A DNA stretch of 64,000 nt from Nonomuraea endophytica (lineage in GTDB: Bacteria; Actinomycetota; Actinomycetes; Streptosporangiales; Streptosporangiaceae), in contig NZ_JACHIN010000021.1 in the NCBI RefSeq assembly GCF_014203235.1, forward strand, positions 62,001 through 126,000. Reading direction: 5' to 3'. Made by a program: the position numbers and the translations under genes. The notes under the pieces were generated by a model. The model searched no databases and was not told where the DNA came from. It saw only the letters and a list, made by a program, of their open reading frames with translations. Positions 34,847 to 43,277 of this stretch are shown here, in pieces; within the stretch, counting starts at the first letter, position 1, and every line of letters begins with the position of its first letter.

Positions 34847-36791
34847 GCTCTTCTCCTCGGACTCCCGCCGGGGTGAGCGCGGGGTGGTGGCAGGCCACGG
34901 CGTGCGCGTGCGCGTCGCCCTCCAGCGGCGGCCGCGAGGTGTGGCAGAGCCCGCCGGCCATCGGGCAGCGGTCGGCGAAGCGGCACCCGGCGGGGAAGCC
35001 GGCCGGCGAGGGGACCACGCCGGGGATCTGGGTGAGCCGTTCGGCCCCCGACTCCAGTGACAGCACCGATCCGAGCAGCCCGCGGGCGTAGTGGTGCGCG
35101 GGCGCTCCGACCAGCGTGGCGGTGGCGCCGGTCTCGACGATCTGCCCGCCGTACATGACGACCACGCGGTCGGTGACGTCGGCGACCAGCGCGAGGTCGT
35201 GCGAGACGAGGACGAGCGCGAACCCGAGCTCCTCCCGCAGCCGCAGCAGCAGCTCGATGACCTGGGCCTGCACGGTGACGTCGAGCGCGGTGGTGGGCTC
35301 GTCGGCGACGATCAGCTTGGGCTCGCGCGAGAGCGCCATGGCGATGAGGACCCGCTGCCGCTGCCCGCCCGACAGTTCGTGCGGGTAGGCGGAGAGCGTG
35401 CGGGCGGCGTCGAGGCCGACCATGGCCAGCAGTTCGGCGGGCGGGCGCCGGCCGCCGCGCCGGGTGAGCTGCTTGAGCTGGGCGCGGATGGTCATGGCGG
35501 GGTTCAGCGAGGACAGCGCGTCCTGGTAGATCATCGCCATCTCGTGGCCGAGCAGCCGTCTGCGGGCGCGGCGCGGCAGGGCGATCAGTTCGCGCTGGTC
35601 GAAGCGGATGTGCCCGCTGACCCTGGCCTCGCGCGGCTGCAGGCCCATGATGGTCAGCGCGGTCAGCGACTTGCCGCAGCCGGACTCGCCGACCAGGCCG
35701 AGCACCTCGCCGGGCCGTACGTCGAAGGAGATGCCGTCGACGATGTCCACGCCGCCGTGGCGGTGCTCGAAGCCGATCGCGAGGTTCTCCACGGCGAGGA
35801 TGGGCGGCCCCGTGGGCAGCGGGCGGGCCCGCTCGGCCAGGCGGCGCGCCGCCTCCTCCAGGCCGGGCAGCTCGGTGATCTGGCCGGAGCCGGGCACGGC
35901 CCGTTCGAAGGCGTCGTCGTCGCGGGCGGGCGGCGCGGTGCGGGCTGCGGGCGCGGCCCAGGCGTCGGAGATGCCCTCGGACAGGATGTTCAGCGAGAGC
36001 ACCGTGAGCAGGATCAGCAGGCCGGGGAAGACCGTGGCCCACCAGCCGCCGAGCAGCACCATGTTCTTGCCGTCGGCGATGACGCTGCCCCAGGAGGGGT
36101 CCGGCGGGCGTACACCGGCGCCGATGAACGACAGCGACGCCTCGAACACGATCGCGTCGGCGACCATCACCGTGCAGAAGACCAGCACGGGCGCGGCGGT
36201 GTTCACCGCGACATGCCTGATCACGATGTACGGCGTGCGCGCCCCGATGACCCGCTCCGCGGCGACGTAGTCCTCCCCGTACTGGGCCAGCACGTTGGCG
36301 CGCACGACGCGGGCCACGGACGGCATGTACAGGAAGGCCATGGCCATGACGAGCACCGGGACGCTGCCGCCGAAGACGGCGACGAGCACGGCGGCCAGCG
36401 CGATGCCGGGGAAGGCCATGACCACGTCGAGCAGGCGCATCAGCGTCTCGTCGACGGCCTTGCGCGAGGTGGCGGCGATCGCGCCCACGACCGCGCCGGC
36501 CAGCAGGGCCAGGCCGGTGGCGCCGAGGCCGATGAGCAGGGAGAAGCGCGCGCCGTACAGGAGCCTGGACAGGATGTCGCGGTTGGCGCTGTCGAGCCCC
36601 ATCCAGTGCGCGGCCGACGGGCCGCCGCCGGCGGCCTCCTGGAAGTACGGCGAGTGCGGCGCCAGCAACGGCGCGAACAACGCGGAGAGCACGACCAGCG
36701 CGATCACCACGACGGCCGCCCACGACAGCGGCGGCAGGCGGCGGAAGGCGACGCCCGGCCGGGCCAGCCGATCGGCGAGTCCTCGTCTCAT
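34839..36791 (-). CDS. Fused ABC transporter permease (DppC) and ATPase (DppD)
   Basis: 650 residues from ATG 36791 (ATGA overlap with DppB). Residues 1-280 are a DppC-type permease: HWMGLDSANRDILSRLLYGARFSLLIGLG and IGARTPYIVIRHVAVN. After a linker, the ATPase domain has Walker A GESGCGKSLTALTIMGL, signature LSGGQRQRVLIAMAL, Walker B LIVADEPTTALD and a C-terminal Cys extension (GCRFADRCP). Permease-ATPase fusions are known in actinomycetes. It should import small peptides, opines or sugar-acid compounds. Confidence 0.92.
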   Translation of the reverse strand: MRRGLADRLARPGVAFRRLPPLSWAAVVVIALVVLSALFAPLLAPHSPYFQEAAGGGPSAAHWMGLDSANRDILSRLLYGARFSLLIGLGATGLALLAGAVVGAIAATSRKAVDETLMRLLDVVMAFPGIALAAVLVAVFGGSVPVLVMAMAFLYMPSVARVVRANVLAQYGEDYVAAERVIGARTPYIVIRHVAVNTAAPVLVFCTVMVADAIVFEASLSFIGAGVRPPDPSWGSVIADGKNMVLLGGWWATVFPGLLILLTVLSLNILSEGISDAWAAPAARTAPPARDDDAFERAVPGSGQITELPGLEEAARRLAERARPLPTGPPILAVENLAIGFEHRHGGVDIVDGISFDVRPGEVLGLVGESGCGKSLTALTIMGLQPREARVSGHIRFDQRELIALPRRARRRLLGHEMAMIYQDALSSLNPAMTIRAQLKQLTRRGGRRPPAELLAMVGLDAARTLSAYPHELSGGQRQRVLIAMALSREPKLIVADEPTTALDVTVQAQVIELLLRLREELGFALVLVSHDLALVADVTDRVVVMYGGQIVETGATATLVGAPAHHYARGLLGSVLSLESGAERLTQIPGVVPSPAGFPAGCRFADRCPMAGGLCHTSRPPLEGDAHAHAVACHHPALTPAGVRGEEHV

Positions 36792-37747
36792 GCGGCGCTC
36801 CTGAGGCGGGGGTTGACCAGCAGATACAGGATGTCGACGACCAGGTTGACCAGCATGAACCCGATCGCGATGGTCAGCACCACGCCCTGCACCACGGCCG
36901 GGTCGCCGTCGCGGACCGCGTTGATCATGAGCTGGCCCATGCCGGGCAGGCCGTAGATCTGCTCGATCACGACCGCGCCGCCGATGAGGTAGCCGATGCG
37001 CAGGCCGAGCACGGTCAGCGGGTTGATGAGGGCGTTGCGCAGCACGTTGCGGCCGACCACGACGACCGGCGGCAGGCCGCTGCCGATGGCGGTGCGGACG
37101 TAGTCGCGGTCGAGCTCCTCGACCATCGAGGTGCGCACGATGCGGATGAGCTGGGCGGCGACGGGCAGCGACAGCGACAGGGCGGGCAGCGTCATCGAGC
37201 GCAGCCAGCCGGCGGTGGAGTCGGCGGGGTTGATGTAGCCGCCGGTCGGGAACAGCCCCTCCCCCACGGCCAGCCATTGGATCATCAGCAGCGCCAGCCA
37301 GAACGCCGGGGCGGCCACGCCGATCAGCGAGACCAGGCGGATCACCTGGTCGGGCCAGCGGTCGCGGAACAACGCCGCGGTGACGCCGAAGACCAGCGCC
37401 AGTACGGTCGCGACGGCCAGCCCGAGCAGGGTGAGCTGGAGCGTCAGCGGCAGCGCGGTGAGCACGGACTCCAGCACCGGCTTCTTCGTGAGCACGCTGG
37501 TGCCCATGTCGCCGGTGGCCAGTTCGCCGACGAAACGCACGTAGCGCACCGGCAGCGGGTCGAGCAGGCCGTTCTCCAGCTGGAACTGGCGGATCTGCTC
37601 GGCGGTCGGGTTGGCGCCCTGGAAGTAGGCGTACTCGGGCTTGCTGGAGGAGAAGCGCATCACGATGAAGACGAACGCGATGACGCCGAGCAGCAGCGGG
37701 ATCAGGATCAGGACGCGGCGGAGCAGCATCCGGGCGACGAGGATCAT
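36788..37747 (-). CDS. Dipeptide-type ABC transporter permease, DppB
   Basis: 319 residues, six hydrophobic helices starting LLRRVLILIPLLLGVIAFVFIVMRF. The DppB signature region includes LPVRYVRFVGELATGDMGTSVLT and EELDRDYVRTAIGSGLPPVVVVGRNVLRNALINPLTVLGLRIGYLIGGAVVIEQIYGLPGMG. ATG 37747 overlaps the binding-protein stop as ATGA. Confidence 0.93.
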   Translation of the reverse strand: MILVARMLLRRVLILIPLLLGVIAFVFIVMRFSSSKPEYAYFQGANPTAEQIRQFQLENGLLDPLPVRYVRFVGELATGDMGTSVLTKKPVLESVLTALPLTLQLTLLGLAVATVLALVFGVTAALFRDRWPDQVIRLVSLIGVAAPAFWLALLMIQWLAVGEGLFPTGGYINPADSTAGWLRSMTLPALSLSLPVAAQLIRIVRTSMVEELDRDYVRTAIGSGLPPVVVVGRNVLRNALINPLTVLGLRIGYLIGGAVVIEQIYGLPGMGQLMINAVRDGDPAVVQGVVLTIAIGFMLVNLVVDILYLLVNPRLRSAA

Positions 37748-39342
37748 GTCCTCTTGGCCTGCAGGAGGTTGATGCCCGGGTAGGCCTGGGCGCGTACGCC
37801 GGACAGCTTCTTCGGGTCCCAGGCGGTCATGAGCTCGGTGTGGACGACCGGGTAGAGGACGGCCTGCTCAGCGATCACATCCAGATATTTCTGGACCAGG
37901 GTGGTCTTCCGGGCTTTGTCCGGCTCGCGGGTGGCCTCGTCCATCATGCGGAACAGGTCCTTGGCGTCCTTGCTCGCCTCCCAGTGGGAGTACTTCATCC
38001 ACAGGCCGTCGGGCACGTAGTTGTAGTGCAGGATCAGGTCGGCGTCCATGCCGAACTGGTTGGGGTTCGAGGCCGCCGCGACCACCTGGTAGTCCTGCAT
38101 CTGGTCCATCTTGGCGAACAGCGCCGCGGTGTCCTGCGGCTCCAGCGTGGTCTTGACGCCGATCGCCTCCCAGGACGCGGCGATCGTGGGCAGGCAGTCG
38201 GCCAGCCAGCTCACGTTGACCGCCATGAGGTTGACGGTCAGGTTGGTGACGCCCGCCTCCTTGAGGAGCGCCTTGGCCTTGTCCGGGTCGTGGTCGTAGA
38301 CGACCGCGGCGCGCTTGTGGTCCGGGTGGCCCTCGTTGAGGAACGAGCTGGAGGGCGTGCCGTGGCCCTTGAGCGCCACGTCGATCATCTTCTTGCGGTC
38401 GATGGCGTAGTGGAGCGCCTGCCGTACGCGCACGTCGTCGAAGGGCTTGGCGGCGGTGTTGAACATGAGGAAGAGGTGGTTCATGCCCTTGCCGCCCTCG
38501 ACGTTCAGGCCCTGCTGCTTGAGCCGGTCGATGTTGGCGTAGGGGATGTTGTCGGCGATCTGGGCCTCGGCGCCACCGCCGGAGATCTTGGCCACGCGGG
38601 CGGCGGCGTCCACGATGGTCAGCCAGTTCATGCGCTTGGCGGTGGCCGGGCGCGGGCCGTTGTAGCCGGCGAAGGCCTCGAAGGCGGTGTTGGACTTGGG
38701 GTTGTGCGCGGTCATCTTGTACGGCCCGGAGCCGACCGCCTTGCCGCCCTTGGCCGCGTCCCAGCCGCCGGCGGCGCCGAAGACGTGCTTGGGCATGATC
38801 TTGGCGATGGTCAGCCGCGGCGCGGCGTCCGGGAAGGGGAAGTTGAAGACCAGCTCGACGCTGCGCTCGCCGGTCTTCTTGACCTCCTTGAGCCAGGCCT
38901 TGAAGAAGTTGCCGACCAGCACGTTGGCCGCCGGGTCCAGGACCCGCTCGAAGGTGAAGACCACGTCGTCGGCGGTCACGGGCTGCCCGTCGTGCCACGT
39001 GGCGCCCTCGCGCAGGGTGAAGGTCCAGCTCGTCGCGTTGAGGTCGGCCGGCAGCGCCGTCGCCAGCGCGGGGTACGGCTCGCGCGTGATCGGATCGGTG
39101 TCGAGCAGGCCTTCGTAGATGTGGGTGATGCCGGCCATGGCGAAGGCCGACGCCGTCTGGGTGGGGTCCCAGCTCTGGTCGTTGCCGTAGCCGATGACGG
39201 CGGTGATGAGGTCCTTGTCCGATCCGGCGCCGACGGAGCCGGTCGAGGCGGGGCCGCCGCTGCAGGCGGCGACGGAGGCGACGACCAACGCCGAGGCGCT
39301 GGTGTAGCGCAGGAAGTCGCGGCGGCTGAACTCAGAGCTCAC
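37744..39342 (-). CDS. Tat-exported family 5 substrate-binding lipoprotein
   Basis: 532 residues from GTG 39342, with AGGAGG upstream. The leader SSEFSRRDFLRYTSASALVVASVAACSGG combines a twin-arginine motif with a lipobox ending in Cys. The body is a DppA/OppA-type protein: ATALPADLNATSWTFTLREGATWHDGQPVTADDVVFTFERVLDP, DVRVRQALHYAIDRKKMID. First gene of the importer operon, divergent from the FadR-type regulator. The ligand is unknown. Confidence 0.92.
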   Translation of the reverse strand: MSSEFSRRDFLRYTSASALVVASVAACSGGPASTGSVGAGSDKDLITAVIGYGNDQSWDPTQTASAFAMAGITHIYEGLLDTDPITREPYPALATALPADLNATSWTFTLREGATWHDGQPVTADDVVFTFERVLDPAANVLVGNFFKAWLKEVKKTGERSVELVFNFPFPDAAPRLTIAKIMPKHVFGAAGGWDAAKGGKAVGSGPYKMTAHNPKSNTAFEAFAGYNGPRPATAKRMNWLTIVDAAARVAKISGGGAEAQIADNIPYANIDRLKQQGLNVEGGKGMNHLFLMFNTAAKPFDDVRVRQALHYAIDRKKMIDVALKGHGTPSSSFLNEGHPDHKRAAVVYDHDPDKAKALLKEAGVTNLTVNLMAVNVSWLADCLPTIAASWEAIGVKTTLEPQDTAALFAKMDQMQDYQVVAAASNPNQFGMDADLILHYNYVPDGLWMKYSHWEASKDAKDLFRMMDEATREPDKARKTTLVQKYLDVIAEQAVLYPVVHTELMTAWDPKKLSGVRAQAYPGINLLQAKRT

Positions 39343-39393
39343 GGATGCCTCCTGGGGGATACGCTGGCCGGATGTGGCCAGGGGTAGAACGTG

Positions 39394-39408
39394 GGACATC
39401 CCATGTCC
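39394..39408. promoter_or_regulatory. Candidate operator between the importer operon and the FadR-type gene
   Basis: GGACAT and ATGTCC are exact inverted repeats around CCC. The site lies 51 bp upstream of the binding-protein start and about 100 bp from the regulator start. Confidence 0.45.
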
Positions 39409-39506
39409 TATCTTGTGCGTAACGTGGACGCTAAGCCGGGAGACAGCTTGCGGTCAACGGATGGTTTCCGGAATGTTACGCAGTGATCGCCAAGAAGGGG
39501 CTCTAC

Positions 39507-40208
39507 ATGCGTTCACGACCCAGCCGTGCCGTCGAGGCCCAGGAGGCCGTCAAGGAGATCATTCTCGGGCGCGGCCTGGCCGCTGGAGACCCCCTGCCGA
39601 CCGAGTCCGAGCTCATGGAGGAGCTCGGCATCAGCCGCAACTCGGTCAGGGAAGCGCTGAAGGCGCTCCAGGCCGTCGGCATCGTGGACATCCGCCACGG
39701 CTTCGGCATGTTCGTCGGCCGGATGTCGCTGGCCGGCCTGGTGGACGAGCTGACCTTCCACAGCCGCATCACCCTGCAGGACGGCCGCAGCCACATCGCC
39801 CACCTCGTCGAGATCCGCGAGATGCTGGAAACCGGCTTGGTCCAGAAGCTCATCGACCTCGGCTCGGATGCCGACCTGTCGGCCGCCGCCGAGGCCATGG
39901 CCAGGATGGAGGAGGAGGCCGAGCGCGGCGGGGTCTCCCCCGAGATCGACCGGCTCTTCCACGACGTGCTCTACCGCCCGCTGGGCAACCCCCTGGTCAG
40001 CCAGCTGCTCGGCGCGTTCTGGGACGTCTACCACCAGTTGCGCGACCAGATCGGCGCCCCGGACGAGACCCCAGCCGACGTCGCCCGCCGCCACCGCGAC
40101 ATCTACGCCGCGGTGACGGCCGGCGACAAGAGCGCAGCGATCGCCGCCGTCCACGCCCACTTCGAGGGGGTACGCAACCGGGTGGCCCGGCTAGGCTCCG
40201 TGGGATGA
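39507..40208 (+). CDS. GntR-family regulator, FadR/FCD subfamily
   Basis: 233 residues from ATG 39507, with AAGGGG 6 nt upstream; GTG 39483 is the alternative. The wHTH is LPTESELMEELGISRNSVREALKALQAVGIVDIRHGFGMFVG. The all-helical FCD ligand domain carries the metal-binding histidines in DRLFHDVLYRP and HRDIYAAVTAGDKSAAIAAVHAHFEGV. Divergent from the dipeptide-type importer operon, which it probably represses until its acidic ligand appears. Confidence 0.9.
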   Translation: MRSRPSRAVEAQEAVKEIILGRGLAAGDPLPTESELMEELGISRNSVREALKALQAVGIVDIRHGFGMFVGRMSLAGLVDELTFHSRITLQDGRSHIAHLVEIREMLETGLVQKLIDLGSDADLSAAAEAMARMEEEAERGGVSPEIDRLFHDVLYRPLGNPLVSQLLGAFWDVYHQLRDQIGAPDETPADVARRHRDIYAAVTAGDKSAAIAAVHAHFEGVRNRVARLGSVG

Positions 40209-40561
40209 GCTTCGATCTGGCCGTGTGGTTCGAGGACGAGCCGATCACGCCGATGCGTGCCACGGCCAAGTTCCTCGACTGGTGCGAGGAGCCCTCGGAA
40301 GACCACTCCTCGCCGGACCCGCGGGCCGAGGTGGCGGCCTTCCTGGACGAGCTGACCGCCCGCTACCCCGACCTGACCGCGGACAACTACGCGGGCTCGC
40401 CCTGGGCCGAGCCGCTGACCGTGGCCGAGGACATCGTGCTGGCCAGCGCCGTCTTCCCGCGGGCCGCCGAGGTGTGCAGGACGGTGTTCGAGCTGGCCGG
40501 GCGGCACGGGCTGCTCGTCTTCGATCCGCAGTCGGGCAGCCTGCACGTCCCTCAGAGGTAG
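40205..40561 (+). CDS. Conserved hypothetical small acidic protein
   Basis: 118 residues, starting MSFDLAVWFEDEPITPMRATAKFLDWCEE. No signal peptide, membrane helix or recognised domain. The N-terminal DLAVW strand is seen in actinomycete proteins of unknown role. ATG 40205 overlaps the regulator stop as ATGA, so the two are cotranslated. Its last 10 bp overlap the end of the esterase gene on the other strand. Confidence 0.7.
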   Translation: MSFDLAVWFEDEPITPMRATAKFLDWCEEPSEDHSSPDPRAEVAAFLDELTARYPDLTADNYAGSPWAEPLTVAEDIVLASAVFPRAAEVCRTVFELAGRHGLLVFDPQSGSLHVPQR

Positions 40562-41729
40562 ACGCGGGGGTCGGCGCGCAGGCCGCGCGTCAGCCGTACC
40601 TTGATGAACTCGTTGTCGTCGGCCGCGCCCGCGGTGCGGCCGGAGGAGAACGGGAAGTTGTTGTCGTTCAGGATGCCCAGCGTGCGGTCGTCGAGGATGA
40701 TGACGTCCTCGATGGTCTGGAACGGGAAGGTGAAGGTGCCGCCGCCCGGGGCCGCGAGGTCGAGCAGGTCGGCCACCTGGGTCTTGTCGAGGGCGCCGTC
40801 GCCGTCCCTGTCGCGGGTGTCGGCCAGGTAGACGCGCTTGAAGCGCGCCTCGGCCCCCTGCAGGTTGTCCCGCTCGATGATCAGGAACCGGTGGCGGTCC
40901 ACGGCGATGGCGTCGCCGATCGCGTGCGAGGGGTCCTCCATGCGATAGGTCCAGCGGCGCTCGGCGTAGGAGCGCACGCGCAGGTCGAACTCGTACATGC
41001 GCAGCGTGCCCGCGGGGTCGCCGGTCACGGTCCCCTCCAGCAGCGGGTAGAGGCGGCGCCCGTCGACGGACCTGGCCATGCCCTCGAAGCCCTTGCTGCG
41101 GCCGAGGTTCGGCTGCCCGCCGTTGAGGTCGGGGTTCTCCGGGGCCTTCACGCCGGGCAGCGGGACCGGAGCGTCGAGCAGTTCACCGCGCTCGTTGGCG
41201 TGGAGCAGGAACGGGCCGAACTCGTCGCCGAACCAGTAGGTGCCGTCCAGCGAGCGCACGATCGACTCGACGTCGAAGTCGGCGCCGGTCAGCTTGCGGT
41301 CGGGGCGGACGAGCGGGAAGGGCACCACCTTGCGGGGGTCGGACAGGTTGAAGCCGCCGCGCAGGCTCAGCTTCTTCGTCCGGAAGTCGGGGCGCACGTG
41401 GTGCACGCGCAGCAGGAAGTCGGCGCTGTTGGCCCGGGAGCCGAAGCCGTGTCGGACAGGACGTCGTAGCCACCGTCGTGGCGGCGGGCGATGCCGCTGA
41501 AGCCCTGCACGGGCTGGCCGGGGAAGGGCGGGGTGATCCCGTTGACGGGCGCCGTGCCCAGTTGCGCGCCGGACCGCTCGCTGCCCGGCACGTACGTCTG
41601 CGCGGGCAACGACGCGAACCCGGCCAGCGCGGCCCGGCCGAAATCGCGCTCGGGGGTGGCGGCGGCCGGGACCGCGGCGGTCCCGAGGGCCAGCGCGCCG
41701 GCGCACATCAAGATGGCGAAACGTCTCAT
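40552..41729 (-). pseudogene. Phytase-like esterase gene interrupted by a frameshift
   Basis: The first part (ATG 41729, signal peptide RFAILMCAGALALGTAAVPAAA, then PVQGFSGIARRHDGGYDVLSD) and the second part (GFGSRANSADFLLRVHHVRPDF, FEGMARSVDGRRLYPLLEGT, FPFQTIEDVIILDDRTLGILNDNNFPFS) belong to one esterase-like phytase-family protein but lie in different frames. They join at about 41450. Restoring one A there (GACACGGC to GACAACGGC) recovers the family motif SDNGFGSRANS. It is either a recent inactivation or a sequencing error. The intact product would be a secreted beta-propeller of about 390 residues. Confidence 0.85.
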
Positions 41730-41791
41730 GGCGCGCACCCTAGGCCGGTCAGGTGACGGGCTGCCCAACAACAAGCGAACCGCCTCTGCGC

Positions 41792-41803
41792 GAGAGCGCT
41801 CTC
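41792..41803. promoter_or_regulatory. CebR-like operator 1 upstream of the GH16 gene
   Basis: GAGAGCGCTCTC, perfect 12-bp palindrome, close to the LacI-family CebR consensus with central GAGCGCTC. Confidence 0.75.
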
Positions 41804-41810
41804 ATTGAGG

Positions 41811-41816
41811 TTGACA
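41811..41816 (+). promoter_or_regulatory. -35 box of the GH16 promoter
   Basis: TTGACA, a perfect consensus -35, lies between the two CebR-like operators. The -10 at the expected distance is weak (TTCCTT near 41834), so the promoter may need an activator or differ in spacing. Confidence 0.4.
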
Positions 41817-41846
41817 CGGCTTTAACCGTATGTTTCCTTCAGGTGT

Positions 41847-41858
41847 GAGAGCGCTCTC
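41847..41858. promoter_or_regulatory. CebR-like operator 2 upstream of the GH16 gene
   Basis: A second exact copy of GAGAGCGCTCTC, 55 bp downstream of the first and 31 bp before ATG 41889. Confidence 0.75.
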
Positions 41859-41888
41859 TGCACTATCCACCCCCCGCTAGGAGCAGTG

Positions 41889-43277
41889 ATGCCGCGCCGT
41901 CGTCTCGCCGTCGCCGCCGCCGCCTTGTCGGCCGCCTTCTCCCTCGTCCTGTACGCCGCTCTCGCCGCCTCGGCCGCCGTGCCGCCCCCGCCCGCCGGGT
42001 GGTCGCTGGTCTGGGCCGACGACTTCAACGGCCCCGCCGGATCGTTACCGGACTCCGGCAACTGGATCATCGACACCGGTCACTCCTACCCGGGCGGCCC
42101 CGCCAACTGGGGCACCGGCGAGATCCAGAACTACACCGCCAACCCCTCGAACCTCAGCCTCGACGGAACCGGCAACCTGCGCATCACCCCGCTCGGCGCC
42201 AACCGCGACTGGACCTCCGCCCGCATCGAGACCCGCCGCTCCGACTTCAAGCCCGCCGACGGCCGCGTCCTGCGCATCGAGGGCCGCATCCAGATGCCCA
42301 ACGTGACCGGGCAGGCAGCGCTCGGCTACTGGCCGGCGTTCTGGGCGCTCGGCTCGCCGTACCGGGGGAACTACTGGAACTGGCCGGGCATCGGCGAGTT
42401 CGACATCATGGAGAACGTCAACGGCATCAACTCGGTGTGGGCCGTGCTCCACTGCGGCGTCGCGCCCGGCGGGCCGTGCAACGAGTTCAGCGGCCTCGGC
42501 GCCAACCGCGCCTGCCCGGGCGCCTCCTGCCAGTCGGCGTTCCACACCTACCGGTTCGAGTGGGACCGCAGCGTCTCGCCCAACCAGTTGCGCTGGTACG
42601 TGGACGGCCAGCAGTTCCACTCGGTCAGCCAGTCGCAGTTCGACGCCGCCACCTGGAACAACATGACCGGCCACGCCGGTTACTTCATCCTGCTGAACGT
42701 CGCCATGGGCGGCGCCTTCCCCGACGGCGTGGCCGGCTTCTCCACCCCCACGGCGGCGACCGTCTCGGGCCGTCCGATGGTCGTCGACTACGTGGCCGTC
42801 TGGCAGAGCGGCACCACCGGCCCCACCCCCACCGGCCCCACTCCCACCAACCCGCCGGGTGACGTGGACGCCCGCTCCACCATCCAGGCCGAGCGCCACC
42901 AGGCCCAGTCGGGCACCATCGTCGAGACGACCACCGACACCGGCGGCGGTCAGAACGTCGGCGCGATCACCAACGGCGACTGGCTGAGGTTCGACAACGT
43001 CAACTTCGGCGGCACCGCCGCCACCCAGTTCCGCGCCCGGGTCGCCTCCGGGGCCGCGGGCGGGGTGAGCGGGCTGGTCCAGGTCCGCCTCGGCAGCCCG
43101 ACCGCGCCGCCGATCGGCGACTTCGCGCTGGCGAACACGGGCGGATGGCAGAGCTGGCGCACCATACCCGCCAACGTCTCACCGGTGACCGGCACCCACA
43201 CCGTCTACCTGACCTTCAGCAGCGGCCAGCCGGCCGACTTCGTCAACGTCAACTGGTTCACCTTCTCCACTACCTGA
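41889..43277 (+). CDS. Secreted GH16 beta-glucanase with C-terminal CBM6
   Basis: 462 residues from ATG 41889, preceded by GGAG. Signal peptide to about residue 30 (ALAASA). The GH16 jelly-roll follows, with catalytic E170-x-D172-x-x-E175 in IGEFDIMENV, and WPAFWALG and YVDGQQFHSV nearby, typical of 1,3-beta-glucanases. A Thr/Pro linker (TTGPTPTGPTPT) leads to a CBM6-type domain with IQAERHQAQSGTIVE, GDWLRFDNVNF and WQSWRTIPANV. It would cleave laminarin-like or fungal beta-glucan outside the cell. Its stop overlaps the M48 gene end by 8 bp. Confidence 0.93.
   Translation: MPRRRLAVAAAALSAAFSLVLYAALAASAAVPPPPAGWSLVWADDFNGPAGSLPDSGNWIIDTGHSYPGGPANWGTGEIQNYTANPSNLSLDGTGNLRITPLGANRDWTSARIETRRSDFKPADGRVLRIEGRIQMPNVTGQAALGYWPAFWALGSPYRGNYWNWPGIGEFDIMENVNGINSVWAVLHCGVAPGGPCNEFSGLGANRACPGASCQSAFHTYRFEWDRSVSPNQLRWYVDGQQFHSVSQSQFDAATWNNMTGHAGYFILLNVAMGGAFPDGVAGFSTPTAATVSGRPMVVDYVAVWQSGTTGPTPTGPTPTNPPGDVDARSTIQAERHQAQSGTIVETTTDTGGGQNVGAITNGDWLRFDNVNFGGTAATQFRARVASGAAGGVSGLVQVRLGSPTAPPIGDFALANTGGWQSWRTIPANVSPVTGTHTVYLTFSSGQPADFVNVNWFTFSTT

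Noticed and set aside
36788..36791. DppC-DppD joint reading frame as a frameshift artefact
   Set aside because: Permease and ATPase are continuous in one frame with a plausible linker, and such fusions are known in actinomycetes.
39417..39481. GCGTAAC and GTTACGC inverted pair as an operator
   Set aside because: Arms are 51 bp apart and short; no better than chance.
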